From Multifurca ochricompacta (lineage: Eukaryota > Basidiomycota > Agaricomycetes > Russulales > Russulaceae): 64,000 nt of DNA. A program made the translations under genes and the position numbers. The DNA is taken from positions 236,232 to 300,231 of the forward strand of contig WTXG01000031.1 in NCBI GenBank assembly GCA_022496185.1, read 5' to 3'. The notes under the pieces are model-generated. The model was not told where the DNA came from and did no database searches. It saw only the letters and a program-made list of their open reading frames with translations. Shown here in pieces: positions 1 through 9,943 of this stretch (within the stretch, counting starts at the first letter, position 1; every line of letters begins with the position of its first letter).

Positions 1-867
1 CGTATGTATTAAAATGTCGTCCATATACACCGTAAACCAGGCCTTTCCCGAGGCGTCGTGTTCATCCAATTCTTCCGGAACTCCGCGTTCATCATGGTTT
101 GAAATGTGCTGGAGAGTTGGTTAGTCCGAAAAACATCACGTTAGGCTCATAGAGGCCGCGATTAGTTTTGAAAGCCGCCTTCCAACGATCTTCTGGTACG
201 ATCCGCACTTGTTGTAGCCCCAGCGGATATCCATTTTGGTGAATAGAGTGCTCCCTCGCATGCGATTGATAAGCTCAGGTATGAGGGGTAATGGATATGT
301 ATTTCTGATAGTCCAACTGTTGAGCTTTCGGTAATCCTGGACAGGACGTAGTTTCCCATCTTTCTTCTTTATGAAGAAGAAGGGGGACGCATAGGGTGAT
401 TTGGATTCAGTAATATATCCCTTCTGTAAATGCTTGTCTAAAAATTTATTGAGTGCTTCCTGTTCGCCCGGTCCTAATGGATAGATCTTGCAATCTAGCG
501 TAGCAGGTGCTTCTGGTTTTAATTCGATCTTATGATCCCAGGTTCGTGCCGCTGGGAATCGTTGTGCCTCTTGGTCGCTAAAGACTTTTTGATGCTGATG
601 ATATTCTTTCGGAACGATCTGATCCCAAGTCCGCTCTGTCGAGTCTTTGGCTTTGATCGCTAATTCTTGTGCTATGTTCAGATGTTTAAGTCGGCTGTTG
701 GGTAGATTGAACGTGAGTGATTGGCTGAGGGTTCCCGTTGTCCAGTCGATATTCGGGTTATTCGCGGCAAGCCAGGGGTATCCTAGAATCATTTCATCCG
801 AGCCGATAGATGCAACGTAGAAACGATGATTCTGTTGCTTGTTATTAGTCGTGACTTTGAGGTCCAC
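1..867 (-). pseudogene. G1 pol: protease end and reverse transcriptase, frameshifted
   Basis: From 867 downward the frame encodes the end of the protease (GYPWLAANNP), a linker and the RT palm and fingers (FFFIKKKDGKLRPVQDYR, TKMDIRWGYN). Near base 225 the frame breaks. The following sequence is still clearly RT in other frames and ends with VYMDDIL, the catalytic box, at bases 1-39. Three single-base losses (AACAAC to AACAA, CAACA to CACA, GGGAA to GGAA) account for the frame changes within about 200 bp. Whether these are mutations or assembly errors cannot be told from the sequence. Confidence 0.8.
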
Positions 868-936
868 ACATCGCGTGATAGTGTGTGTTTGATTGGGCGA
901 TCTGTCTGTGTTCTGGAGTTTTTTTGGAATAGTTAA

Positions 937-1131
937 TCATTTCGTGGGGAGGCGATGTTTAATGACTGTTCGATAGTTGATGAAGTTTTCGGTTGCACCG
1001 CTACCGACAAGTGCTTGTATGTGGGCCTTATTTGTTGCATCATGTAAGGGAACAGATACTTTCATTGACTTTAGAGATGATCTATATACATGATGTGAGA
1101 TTATCGCTCGAATGTAGGCCGTTTCATTCAA
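937..1131 (-). pseudogene. G1 retropepsin-like protease, N-terminal part, active site altered
   Basis: The 64-residue ORF reads like the start of a gypsy aspartic protease, but the expected ALVDSGAT active site is ALVGSGAT (bases near 1000-1015). The catalytic aspartate is glycine, a single A-to-G change. The flanking residues (TENFI) are normal. The related protease in G2 near 6850 keeps DSGAT. As read, the protease could not be active. It is probably a dead copy or has a base error at this site. Confidence 0.7.
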
Positions 1132-2288
1132 GTGATGTAAAAATCCTCGTCGCCACTAAATTTCTCCTGGAGTTTCTGGCGTTGTTCATCGGTCATAGTC
1201 TTCAAAGCTGTGGCGAGCGCATCGAGATCGACAGTAGGGGTGGCCGATGCGTTTGTTGAGTCGGGTGTCTTCGTGGGTACTGCTGCAGTTGTTGTTGCTT
1301 CGGAGATAATGGCGGCATGAGCCGGTGTGGTGGGTTTCTCACGTGGTTTCTTGTTTGGGCAGTCTTGAACTAGGTGTCCTCGTCGACTGCACTCAAAGCA
1401 TCGTCCTTCCTTCTTGTATTGTTCCTTTTCCTCCACTGTTATGGCTTTTTTTATGACGTCTGTATTGGAAGTTTCGTGGTCACGACGTCTATAGAATGTG
1501 AATTTGTTGCCACGCGGTGGTGTGTTGGTTGTGGGTCTCATGCCAAGGGCATCTTTACTGTATAACCAATTAGCGTGATGTTTTCGAGCAGATGCTGCTG
1601 CTTCATCAAAGGTTTTGGGCTGATCAAATAATAACATTGTTTGAACGAGGCGCGTGGGGAGGCCTTGGTGGAAGTACTGCCGAGCGGCCGGATCATTGAT
1701 GTGAAGTTCTGCCCTTGTGGCCAGCGTGCGAAATTCGGTGATATAGTCATCAATATTTGAATCGCGCATTTGTAATCGATCTATTGCGTGTAATGCCTTT
1801 TGTCCTGCTGCCATGTTGGCCCACGCTTCTCGGAAAATCTGTTTGAATCCGGCCCAAATGTATGGAACTCGGATGTTCCCCTCTTTGATGTCGGTCAACC
1901 ACTTGATTTGATCTACCACCCAGCGATCCACCCTGGGTCCTTGTATCAATCCCAGGGTATATGCGACTCTGGTTCGTTCGTTTTGGACTGTGGCCACGTT
2001 TTCGTTCAGGCTGAAAAATAGTTCTAACTTCGCAAGCCAATCCATGGATGTATCGCGGTTCCCTTTGAAGAAGGGTGGTGGTACACCTGTCATGGTTCCT
2101 CCTCCAGGGTTCATTATTCCTATGCCTGAAACTGGTGGGTCCAGTGGTGGTTCGTCGGGGTGTCTTCCTACTGTTCGCGTGGTTGTCGGTCTATCCTCTG
2201 GGCTTCGTTCAGGTCGACCGGAGTGCATTTCGACAACGTCTTCCTCCGCAGCCCTTTGCGCCTGTCTGGTATTTGGTCTTGCCGCCAT
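1128..2288 (-). CDS. Gag polyprotein of gypsy element G1
   Basis: The 386-residue ORF has the usual gypsy Gag layout. There is a charged, proline-rich N-terminus, a retrotransposon-gag capsid region (about residues 70-230, including a YFHQGLP segment) and one zinc knuckle CFECSRRGHLVQDC (CX2CX4HX4C) near residue 300. It would form the particle and bind element RNA in the cytoplasm. The ORF is open end to end. Its 3' end overlaps the start of the protease ORF by four bases, so pol expression would need a frame change or reinitiation. It is a complete gag as far as can be seen. Confidence 0.85.
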   Translation of the reverse strand: MAARPNTRQAQRAAEEDVVEMHSGRPERSPEDRPTTTRTVGRHPDEPPLDPPVSGIGIMNPGGGTMTGVPPPFFKGNRDTSMDWLAKLELFFSLNENVATVQNERTRVAYTLGLIQGPRVDRWVVDQIKWLTDIKEGNIRVPYIWAGFKQIFREAWANMAAGQKALHAIDRLQMRDSNIDDYITEFRTLATRAELHINDPAARQYFHQGLPTRLVQTMLLFDQPKTFDEAAASARKHHANWLYSKDALGMRPTTNTPPRGNKFTFYRRRDHETSNTDVIKKAITVEEKEQYKKEGRCFECSRRGHLVQDCPNKKPREKPTTPAHAAIISEATTTAAVPTKTPDSTNASATPTVDLDALATALKTMTDEQRQKLQEKFSGDEDFYIT

Positions 2289-2580
2289 TGTTTGTGGGGT
2301 AGCGGTTCTGGTGTCAATGTCAATTGTGTCGTCGTCTGTTGCTAGTAATGCGAATCGGTTGTGGAGATCAAAGGGTAAATCTTCACTTTCTTGAGGTTCT
2401 AATTCTTCGGTTGGCAGGTATCATCGTGGGGATGTCTCGTCGAAGGATGTTCGTTCGGACGGTGGGGTTCTGGGCTCGCGTGTTGAAGACGTCACAATCG
2501 GGTGTCGGGCAAGGGACGCGTCGTCATCACCTTGCAGTTCTGGTGGGTTCTTCTGTTAAGTTCTGTTAAGTCTGTTCTTA

Positions 2581-3200
2581 TGTCACAGCAAGGTGTGGTG
2601 CTGTGTCGAGGTTCGAGGTTCGAGGTCGTCCGTCAAGGCTACAAGAGCCTCTTATCAAGTCAAGGTTTCAAGCTAAGTCAGGTTGTGCCAGTCAAAGGGG
2701 GCACACGTGCGAGGCGAAGTCGAGCAGTGACACTAAGTCCTGCTGCAAGTTTCAAGGGGTCGAAGTTCCTTCAAGGCGCGGCTTAAAGGTTTCAAGTGGA
2801 AGATGTTCCTCAGTTGAATAATGTGAGTCCCAGTACACCTGTATTGCTACAGAAGAACAGACTTAACGTCTTGTCCTCTCCACTAGGGTCTTTATATACA
2901 TGTATGCTGATAGGGAGACTATTCTGGTAGTTACTAGAGCTTTTCACTAGACAGTCTAATGGTTGTACAGTAGAATGTCCCAGAAGGATATAGATGGTGG
3001 AGGGGTTACACCCTCTACTACTGATCAGTAAGCAGATGAGTAAGATCCTCAGTAAGCAATCAGTCAGCAGCATAAATGATAAGTCATAAGTCCTTTATCA
3101 GCACATCATGTGGTAAGGATATCATAAGAAAAAAAGGAGCAAGAAAAGAAAAGAAAAGCATATGTCTTTGGCCCTTGTACCAGCCCAGGGAACCGTCACA
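2581..3200 (-). repeat. 5' LTR of gypsy element G1
   Basis: In element orientation the LTR starts TGTGACGGTT at 3200 and ends in TGTGACA at 2581, giving TG...CA ends. A TATATAAAG box lies near 2888-2896, followed by a presumed R-U5 segment. The right boundary is supported by the abrupt loss of G2 integrase coding sequence at 3201. The left boundary rests only on the TG/CA rule and the distance to gag, so it may be off by some bases. No second copy is in the window for comparison. Confidence 0.65.
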
Positions 3201-4331
3201 GTGGGTGTGGATGCATGTTCACTTTGTTGGCCTGGCAGTCTGCACATCCTTTCACATAGTCTTCTACATCCTTTTTCATGTTTGGCCACCAGTAGTCACG
3301 TTTGGCAAGAGTGTAAGTGTTGGTGATGCCAGGGTGTCCAGCAGAGGGGAGGTCATGGTGAAAATGGATCACCCCCCTCTTAATGTTGTCACCACTGGTG
3401 ACAACGAGCTGATCTCTGTCCTTCCACCAGAGGCTGTCAATCTTTTTCAGACCATGAGTATTGGCCCAGGATTGACAAAGTTGTTGATTCATGTTTTGTG
3501 ATACCTGGGCCCAGAGGTCCATGTCATGGAGACTGACAACTGCCTGTTGCGTGAAGACTTCTTCAGGGAGGACTGTGATATTATCATTGTCTTCCTTCCC
3601 ATTATGCATATCCGATTGCCATGACAAGGCATCTGCTCGCACATTGCAACTCCCTGCAATATGTTTCAGAGTGAAGTTGTACTCTTCCAACTCCAGGACT
3701 TCCCATGCTACACACCAACTGATTTTATGAGGTTCCTTCCAGTACAGGAGGTTGGAGTGGTCAGTGTGAATGATGGTTTTGTGTGGGGTTCCAGCCAGAT
3801 AGGGACACCAATGATGTAGGGCTTTAACAATGGCTAATAGCTCTCGGTCCCAGATGTCATAACTTCACTCGGCAGGGGAGAATATTTCTGAGTAAAAGGC
3901 GACTGGGTGAAGAAGTCTGGTGGCATCCCTTTGGTTTAACACTGCTCTGTTCGCGAAGTGGGAAGCATCGACTTCAAGCTCAAATGGTTTTCCTAGATCT
4001 GGCTGTAGGAGGACAGGTTCTGAGCCGACAATATCCCTAATTTCTTTGAAGGCACACTGCTGATCCTTTCCCCAGTACCAAGGGGCATCTTTCTTAAGCA
4101 GGTCGTTGAGTGGTTGCGCGATTCCCAAAAATCCTCACACAAAGTGTCGGTAAAAGTTACAGAACCCTATGAAAGACCGAACATCTTTGATGTTTCTGGG
4201 TACAGGCCACTCCCGAATTCCTTGTACTTTCACAGGATCCATTTGTACTTGTCCCTTTCTTAGAATAATGCCTAGGTATTCGACACTTGGCTGTTCAAAG
4301 GAACATTTTGCTGGTTTGAGGTATAGATCAT
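3196..4331 (-). pseudogene. G2 pol, downstream part: RT end, RNase H, integrase zinc-binding region
   Basis: Segments in one general frame: RT thumb (DLYLKPAKCSFEQ, then EYLGI and GFCNFYRHF), TGA at 4135-4137, RNase H start (LEVDAS near 3970), TGA at 3865-3867, a gap with poor frame, RNase H end (RADALSWQSD), and the integrase HHCC zinc site (HHDLPSAGHPG, then CADCQANK). The last codons before 3201 run into the G1 LTR. The stretch 3691-3864 keeps recognisable RNase H only in broken frame. No intact enzyme can be made. Confidence 0.8.
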
Positions 4332-5712
4332 TGTAATGCTCAGCAGGGCATTGCTGTGTGACGTGCACCAGTCAGCACAAGTCCACTGACACTAGTCCGG
4401 CACTAGTCAGCCACATCTGCAGCACCTGACACTGTGGGTCTGGGAGCTTCAGCAAGCCTGACACAACAAGGCCAGGCTCTTAGCTTCAGGGTGAATAGGA
4501 AGTTGTGCTATAACCAAGCACAGAGAGAGACGGGACAAGTCAGCCAAAGGGAGCTAATCCCCTAAGGCTGTTGAGTGGGGACAGGACCCAGCCACAGTGC
4601 TAGAAGCACACCAAGTGGACCAAAGTCAGAGAGGGCAAAGGAAGGGAAGCCAGAGCATCAACAGCATCTGGGTAATGGATGGGATTCAGAACAGAAGTGC
4701 ACACCCATTGCCAGAGGCAATGGGGTCCTTCTGGAGATTATGAAGGATGAAAAAGGGCAAATAAGCCCCTCTGTATTCTGTGACTAGGGAAACTCTAGGC
4801 TGAAGGCACAAGAGGTCAAATCTAGGGTTGTACAAACTGTCTACAGGGTCTTATATACTGTATGGGGATCTGGTTTGTAGCTAATCAGGAACAGGGTCAG
4901 AGTCCTTATCATCCAATAGCAGATAAGATGTCAAATATAGTCCATGATAAGGATAAGCCTTATCAGAAGCATAATCATGTGGGACAGCCCCACAGGAGTC
5001 ATATCAGTGTGGGAGGATTCCCACCAGGGTCAGGGGTAAGTGGGGAGATAACAGGTCCCACAGGAGTCAGGGTGGATGTGGGAATACTCCCACAGGAATC
5101 AGAGAAGTGAATGATAAGCCAGATGGGCCATGTGATCAGAAAGGGGTAAATGATCAGATGAAGATGCTGTGATCAGGGTCAGGGATCACATGGTCCAAAG
5201 TCACATGGTCAGGGATCACATGGTCAAGGATCACATGGCCAAGGGTCACATGGCCAGGAGTCACATGACTGGCAGAGGGTCAAGTACAAGCCAAAGTTGA
5301 AGATTAGATTGGCAGGGACAGTGTCAGAGATCCTATGGGTGTCAGCCACAGGGACAGGGTACAGATACTGGCCAAGACAAAGGCCAAGCATCAGGAGAAG
5401 GGGGGTCTACAGCCAACAGCACAGTAGCTGAACTATCAGTGGGTCAGGTGCAGGTGTCAGGAATGGGGTTCTATGAGCATCATATCACAGGCATCAGGGT
5501 GGGGTCCTGGGCACACAGGCCACAGGCATCAGGCAGGGTCCCAAGGCAGTAAGCCAAGGGCATCAAGTCAAAGGTCCTAGGCACAAGGCCATAGGCATCT
5601 GGGTTCTGGGGCCAAAGTGGTCAAGGGATGGTGGAATAGGGGAATGGACAGTCAAGTGTGGTACAAGGGGGAGGTGTAGTGTAAGGGTCAGGAAAAGAGT
5701 AGGGTCGTAACA
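4332..5712 (-). mobile_element. Solo LTR (1381 bp) inside G2 RT, exact 5-bp target duplication
   Basis: The block starts TGTAATGC and ends CGTAACA on the plus strand (TGT...ACA in both orientations) and is flanked by ATCAT at 4327-4331 and 5713-5717. Removing the block and one ATCAT joins the RT frame at EHD/LYLKP, as expected for gypsy RT. On the minus strand a TATATAAG box sits near 4851-4858. That leaves a U3 of about 850 bp with short direct repeats (TCACATGGTCA-type units at about 5165-5275) and about 520 bp downstream. No internal coding region is present, so it is a solo LTR of an element not otherwise seen here. Confidence 0.9.
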
Positions 5713-6924
5713 ATCATGTTCGTGTAGGATATCCAGTACCTGATGTACCCATTCATGGTGATGGTCTAGGTTGTCTGTGGTTGCTACCAATATATCATCC
5801 ATATATACCACGACTTCACCGGTGTGGATAAGGTCATGGAATATGTGGTTCATCATGGATTGGAAGGTGGCAGGTGAGTTGGTGAGGCCAAAGAACATAA
5901 CGTTAGGTTCGAATAACCCCTGGTTAGTTTTAAAGGCGGCTTTGCATTGGTCTCCTTCTTTGATTCTGATATTGTTGTAACCCCAATGAACGTCCATTTT
6001 TGAAAACAAGGCCTTGTCCTGCATGGTGTCAATGAGCTCTGGGATGAGAGGAAGGGGGTAGGCATTCTTCACCATATAGTTGTTTATGCATTGATAGTCT
6101 TGGACAGGTTGGAGTTTCCCATCTTTCTTCTTGATAAAGAAGAAGGGTGATGCATACAGTGATTTAGACAGATGGATGTATCCTTTAGCCAGATGCTCTT
6201 TGAGGAATGTCATCAGTGCTGCCTGTTCTGACTGGGACAGTGGATAGATTTTGCAATCTATTGCCACTGGCACATCAGGTACAAATTCAATGGCATGATC
6301 CCATGGTCATGCTGGGGGAAAGCATTGTGATTCCTCCTCTGAGAACACCTTCCAATGCTGATGGTATGTTTCTGGCACTATTTCCTCAAAGGTTTTCTCC
6401 ATATACCCCTCGACTGCCTTCTGAGCCAATTCTGATGCTTTGGTAATGTAGCACCGACCGGGATTATCTAGCTCTATTCCATTGCCTACCACTTGTAATA
6501 TCACATGCCAAGCATTATAGTCATATCCCTGTGACATTATGATGACGGGGTAGAACTCCTTATCCATGGTTGCATCGCTCCAGTTGATCCTAGGTTTGAA
6601 TGCTGCCAGCCATGGGTATCCTAAAATGAGGTCTTCTCCCAAATTGGTGACAAGGAAATGGATGACTTTTGTTTTCTCTCCCACTTGGACATTGAGATCA
6701 GTGTAGTGTGTTATTTTCCCGGCTCAATTAGCTGTTCCGTCAATATTCCATATGTTCTTTTCCTGGGGAAGTTCCAGCAATCCCAGGCCCATGGTCCTTG
6801 CCATGCATGGGCTGATAAAGTTATCAGTAGCTCCTGAATCTATCAGGATGTCGTGATCAGCTGACTTCTGTGTAGTCTCAAAATGCACTGGTATTTTCAA
6901 TGATTTGAAGCAACTAGTATACAC
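5713..6924 (-). pseudogene. G2 pol, upstream part: protease and reverse transcriptase
   Basis: From 6924 downward: protease with LIDSGATDNFI, TGA at 6724-6726 where the family usually has Arg, ILGYPWLAAF, TGA at 6307-6309, then RT with FFFIKKKDGKL, DVHWGYNN, FFGLTNSPATF and VVYMDDIL near 5805. The catalytic YMDD is intact. Many family arginines read His, Gln, Cys or Trp (for example DVHWGY for DVRWGY), as expected when CpG bases change on either strand. The frame is broken at 5712 by the solo LTR. Confidence 0.82.
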
Positions 6925-6971
6925 AGAGGTTACATGTAATGCTCATGCCCAGGCCAACAGGGTTGAGCCAA

Positions 6972-8483
6972 TCAAAAATCCTTTTTTGTGAATGCTTTTT
7001 CTACTAGGATAGCACGTACTTCCTCACTTTCTTTCATCATGTTTGCCTGTATATCGTGGGCCTTCTCTTTTTTTGTTCGTTTGTCTACTGCTGGTGGATT
7101 GTTGGAGGCCAGGGCAGGTGTAGTGGTAGCCTTGGCGACACGCACTCCTTTCTTGGGGCAGTCATGTGACATATGTCCCTGAGCTTTGCATCAGAAGCAT
7201 CTTCCTTCCTTCATCAACATCTGTTGTTTGTCTTCTGTGAGTGTAGCTCTGGCTCTGGTTCGATCGGCCGAGGTGTCCATAGCATTTGGGTCATGTGGGG
7301 AGGCAGGTTTAACTCTGAATGCTGCCTTCCACTGGTCTCGTGTCTTCCCTTTCTTTGTCTTGACCCCAAATCATGTTTGGAAATCGAGATAATCTTGTTG
7401 CTGTTGTTGCACAGCATTGATCCACTGAGTCCAGTTATGAGGGTGATGAAACTGGATAATGTTTTTTACAAGTGGATTTGGGAGCCCTTGGGAGAAGAGG
7501 TCCAAGGTGGCTTCCTCATCCACATCGTATCCAGCCCTGTTGGCTGTGCTTCAGAATTTGGCAACATAACCGTCCAAATCCCCTTTCTCCATTTGCAGAC
7601 CCTTTAGTTCTCAGGCAGCTTTCTGCTTTGCCTGTCCATCAGTGTAGGCATCTTTGAATCTCTGGGCAACCACATCCCAGAGTCCTTTGTTCGTGGTGGG
7701 ACTTCCACTCTCCACCTGGTCATTCAGCCATTCAAGCTGTTCCATGGTCCAGTCATCGACTGCTTCCCCTCAGATTAATGAGAGAAAGAGATTGGTGCAC
7801 TGGAAGGGGTTTACAATCTGGGGAACATCATGATTAAAGTTCCTAAAGGTTGTAAACTCCAACATAAACTTCCTGCTCTGGGAGTGATCTCCTGTGAATG
7901 TCTGCAGGAGTACTCCTGAGAGTTGTCCTGATGATGGGGGGTTCCCCAGGGTGGCAATGATAGGAGCGGTGGGGGGAGGAGGGGGAGGAGGAACTGGTGC
8001 TGGAATCTGGGCTGCAATGGTTGACATTCTTTGTTGGGTGATGGTAGTTGTGGATTGGAGGGATATCGTAGGAGTTGTCAATGCAGGGGCTCTGATTGTG
8101 ACAACTTCTGGTGCAACCAGGGCAGTAGCTGATGCTAATACTGGTGCATCTTCACTGCTTTCATCTATGTATTCTTCATTTTCTGAGTTGGTAACAATGG
8201 CAGGAGGGTTTTCTCTCCACGGCCCTAGCCCAAATTCTGGTGGGGCAGGTCTAGTTGTTACCCAAGAGTTTCAGCTGTCCAAGTATCGGATACAATACCA
8301 AACCCTTTTCTTGTCGTCGTATTCTACCAGTTGGTATCTTCCGTCATGATAGACGTAGTATCCAAACTCGGTTTCAAAGTCTTTCCAAGTGGCAGAGCCA
8401 AGTACTTGTTGTGAAAGATTATTCTCATCTCTGCATTTGATAAGTTCTTCTTTAAACAGGGTCTGACTGTGGCTGGAAGCCAC
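6972..8483 (-). pseudogene. G2 gag, multiple TGA stops
   Basis: Gag can be followed in pieces from 8483 to 6972. It starts with an unusual N-terminal segment (WKDFETEFGYYVYHDGRYQL), then a proline run near 7970 and the capsid region (AGYDVDEEATLD near 7520). The zinc knuckle reads CF-stop-CKAQGHMSHDC, with TGA at 7191-7193 inside the finger. Other stops are at 8271, 7770, 7611, 7551 and 7371, all TGA. The ORF after the knuckle ends at 6972, probably the natural gag end. Not translatable as it stands. Confidence 0.75.
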
Positions 8484-8502
8484 AATGAGAGACTCAACTT
8501 GA

Positions 8503-9081
8503 TGTTATGTCCAGTGCAGGATGTTCCACATGACTTGTGTGACAGCGTTATCTGATAGTTCAGGTAAGAAACCAATAAGGCTTCTTGGAGTTCAATGGGA
8601 TGAGTCAAAGTCAGAGGGGCTGTTCCCTAAGATGATGGTGAGTTGGAGAAGTGCCAAAAGCACTGAGACAGATGAGTCAAAGATTCAAAGGAGGTGTCCA
8701 GAAGACAGGCACTGATGTATTCAATAAGTCGAGTCTGAGGTCTACAATGTAGCTACAGCGGACTTATATACGTAATCTGGTGGGCGTCTAAAGATAAGAA
8801 TCACAGAGTCATGTGGGCCCAAATATACAAAAGCAGAGGGCATAAAGCCTGGCTTCTGATAGGGAATTAAGTAAGTGTCCGGTCATAAAGATAAGAAGAT
8901 AAGAGACAATCATAGGTAAACAGTACACAAACAAGTCCAATCAGCAGTCACGGGGATGGGAGAAATGCATGTGAGGGGTTCCAAGAGGGAGACGTAATGA
9001 GGAAATGTAACATAGGTGGGTGAGTGGGGTCCTCATGAGGGAGGTGAAAGAAAAGAGGGTCACTGGGCCCTGGTCATAACA
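8503..9081 (-). repeat. 5' LTR of G2 (579 bp)
   Basis: Ends are TGTTATG and CATAACA, a perfect 7-bp terminal inverted pair. A TATATAAG-like box lies near 8762-8768 in element orientation. A second copy of the same LTR lies at 41734-43776, where it is about 587 bp once an inserted element is removed. The two match along their length, which fixes both boundaries. Outside, at 9082, gag of another G2-family copy begins, so this element sits inside a relative. TTCCT (9082-9086) would be its target duplication. Confidence 0.9.
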
Positions 9082-9943
9082 TTCCTTCCTTCATCAATGT
9101 TTGCCACTCATCTTCTGTGAGCATGGCTCATGCTCTAGCTCTGTTGGCAGACATATCCATGGCATTTGGGTCTCATTGGGAGGTAGGTTTAACTCCAAAT
9201 GCTGCCTTCCATTGGTCTTGTTGTCAAACAATCATGCTGCTGGTTATACTGACTGTGGTTAGTAGCGGTTTAGGCTAAAAGACAAGTAGTACTTCAGAGG
9301 TTAGAAGAACTCTTATACAACTATACTACTGACCTAAAAGACAAGTAGTCTACAGAAGACGGTTAGTCAAAGGTAAAGAAGAGTATAGTAAAAGGAACTT
9401 ACACTTCAGAGGTTAGAAGAACTCTGAAGTGGAAGAGATGAAACAGACACCCTTATATACCCATAGGGGCCAGGGGAAATGGTCTGTGCGCACTGGAATA
9501 AGTCCACAAGTGCCGGACAATAAACAGAGAGGGATAAAGGCCATTGGCCAAAGAGATATCACATGCTTACTGCGCATTACTAAGTCCATCACTAATCAGC
9601 TGAGTAAGGTGAGAAAGAAATGTAATAAAGATAACATAAAAAGTCCGATACTCCGGAATCCAATCTAATCTAATCTACAGCAGAAGCGAACCTTAGATGC
9701 CTGAAGCATCTCCAGACACATCCTGTGTCAACACTCGTGTTTTCCCCTTTTTGGTTTTGATCCCAAAGCATGTCTGGAAATCGAGATAATCCTGCTGCTG
9801 TCATCATGCAGTGTTGATCCACTGAGTCCAGTTATGGGGATGGTGGAACTGGATGATGTTTTTGACTAATGGATTCAGAAGACCTTGGGAAAAGAGGTCC
9901 AGGGTGGCTTCCTCATCCACATCATATCCAGCACAGTTGGTGG
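9082..9943 (-). pseudogene. Gag relic of a second G2-family copy, split by a solo LTR
   Basis: Bases 9082-9221 and 9734-9943 align with 7201-7340 and 7341-7545 of G2 gag in the same orientation, differing at scattered bases. The only interruption is the solo LTR at 9222-9733. Where G2 has a TGA at 7371-7373 this copy has TGC (Cys). The relic is cut at 9943 by the start of a copia LTR and at 9081 by the G2 LTR. No coding capacity remains. Confidence 0.8.
9222..9733 (-). mobile_element. Solo copia LTR, CopA family (512 bp)
   Basis: The block starts TGTCAAACAATC and ends TGTGTCAACA on the plus strand. The same sequence forms the LTRs of the complete element at 14155-20668. It is flanked by CTTGT (9217-9221) and CTCGT (9734-9738), a 5-bp target duplication with one C-to-T difference at a CpG. 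A TATATAAGG box is on the minus strand near 9452-9460. Removing the block restores the gag relic that hosts it. Confidence 0.88.

Larger units (their letters stand above)
1..3200 (-). mobile_element. Ty3/gypsy element G1, 5' part (runs off left edge)
   Basis: A minus-strand LTR retrotransposon. Reading right to left it has a 5' LTR (3200-2581), a leader of about 290 bp, gag, protease and the reverse transcriptase up to the YMDD motif at the window edge. The rest of pol and the 3' LTR lie outside the window. Its outer LTR end at 3200 abuts the zinc-binding part of the G2 integrase, so G1 inserted into G2. The matching target duplication, expected to be GTGGG on the plus strand, would lie left of the window and cannot be checked. 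Gag and protease look well preserved, but the RT has several single-base deletions. Confidence 0.85.
3201..9081 (-). mobile_element. Ty3/gypsy element G2, decayed, 3' end missing
   Basis: Minus-strand element with a 5' LTR (9081-8503), gag (about 8483-6972), protease and RT (6924-5713 and 4331 down), RNase H, and the start of integrase at 3201 where G1 interrupts it. A solo LTR splits the RT. The integrase core and 3' LTR are not in the window to the left of G1. Coding regions hold ten in-frame stops, all TGA and nearly all at positions where related proteins carry arginine. This is the pattern expected of CpG decay. Confidence 0.85.

Noticed and set aside
5160..5280. TCACATGG repeats as an independent satellite
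   Set aside because: They lie wholly within the U3-like part of the solo LTR and are best taken as part of it.
3865..8273. Many TGA stops could mean TGA is read as an amino acid
   Set aside because: The replaced residue is arginine by family comparison, not Trp or Cys, and host genes here (SDR, secreted protein) and G3 pol end at TGA. CpG decay explains it.
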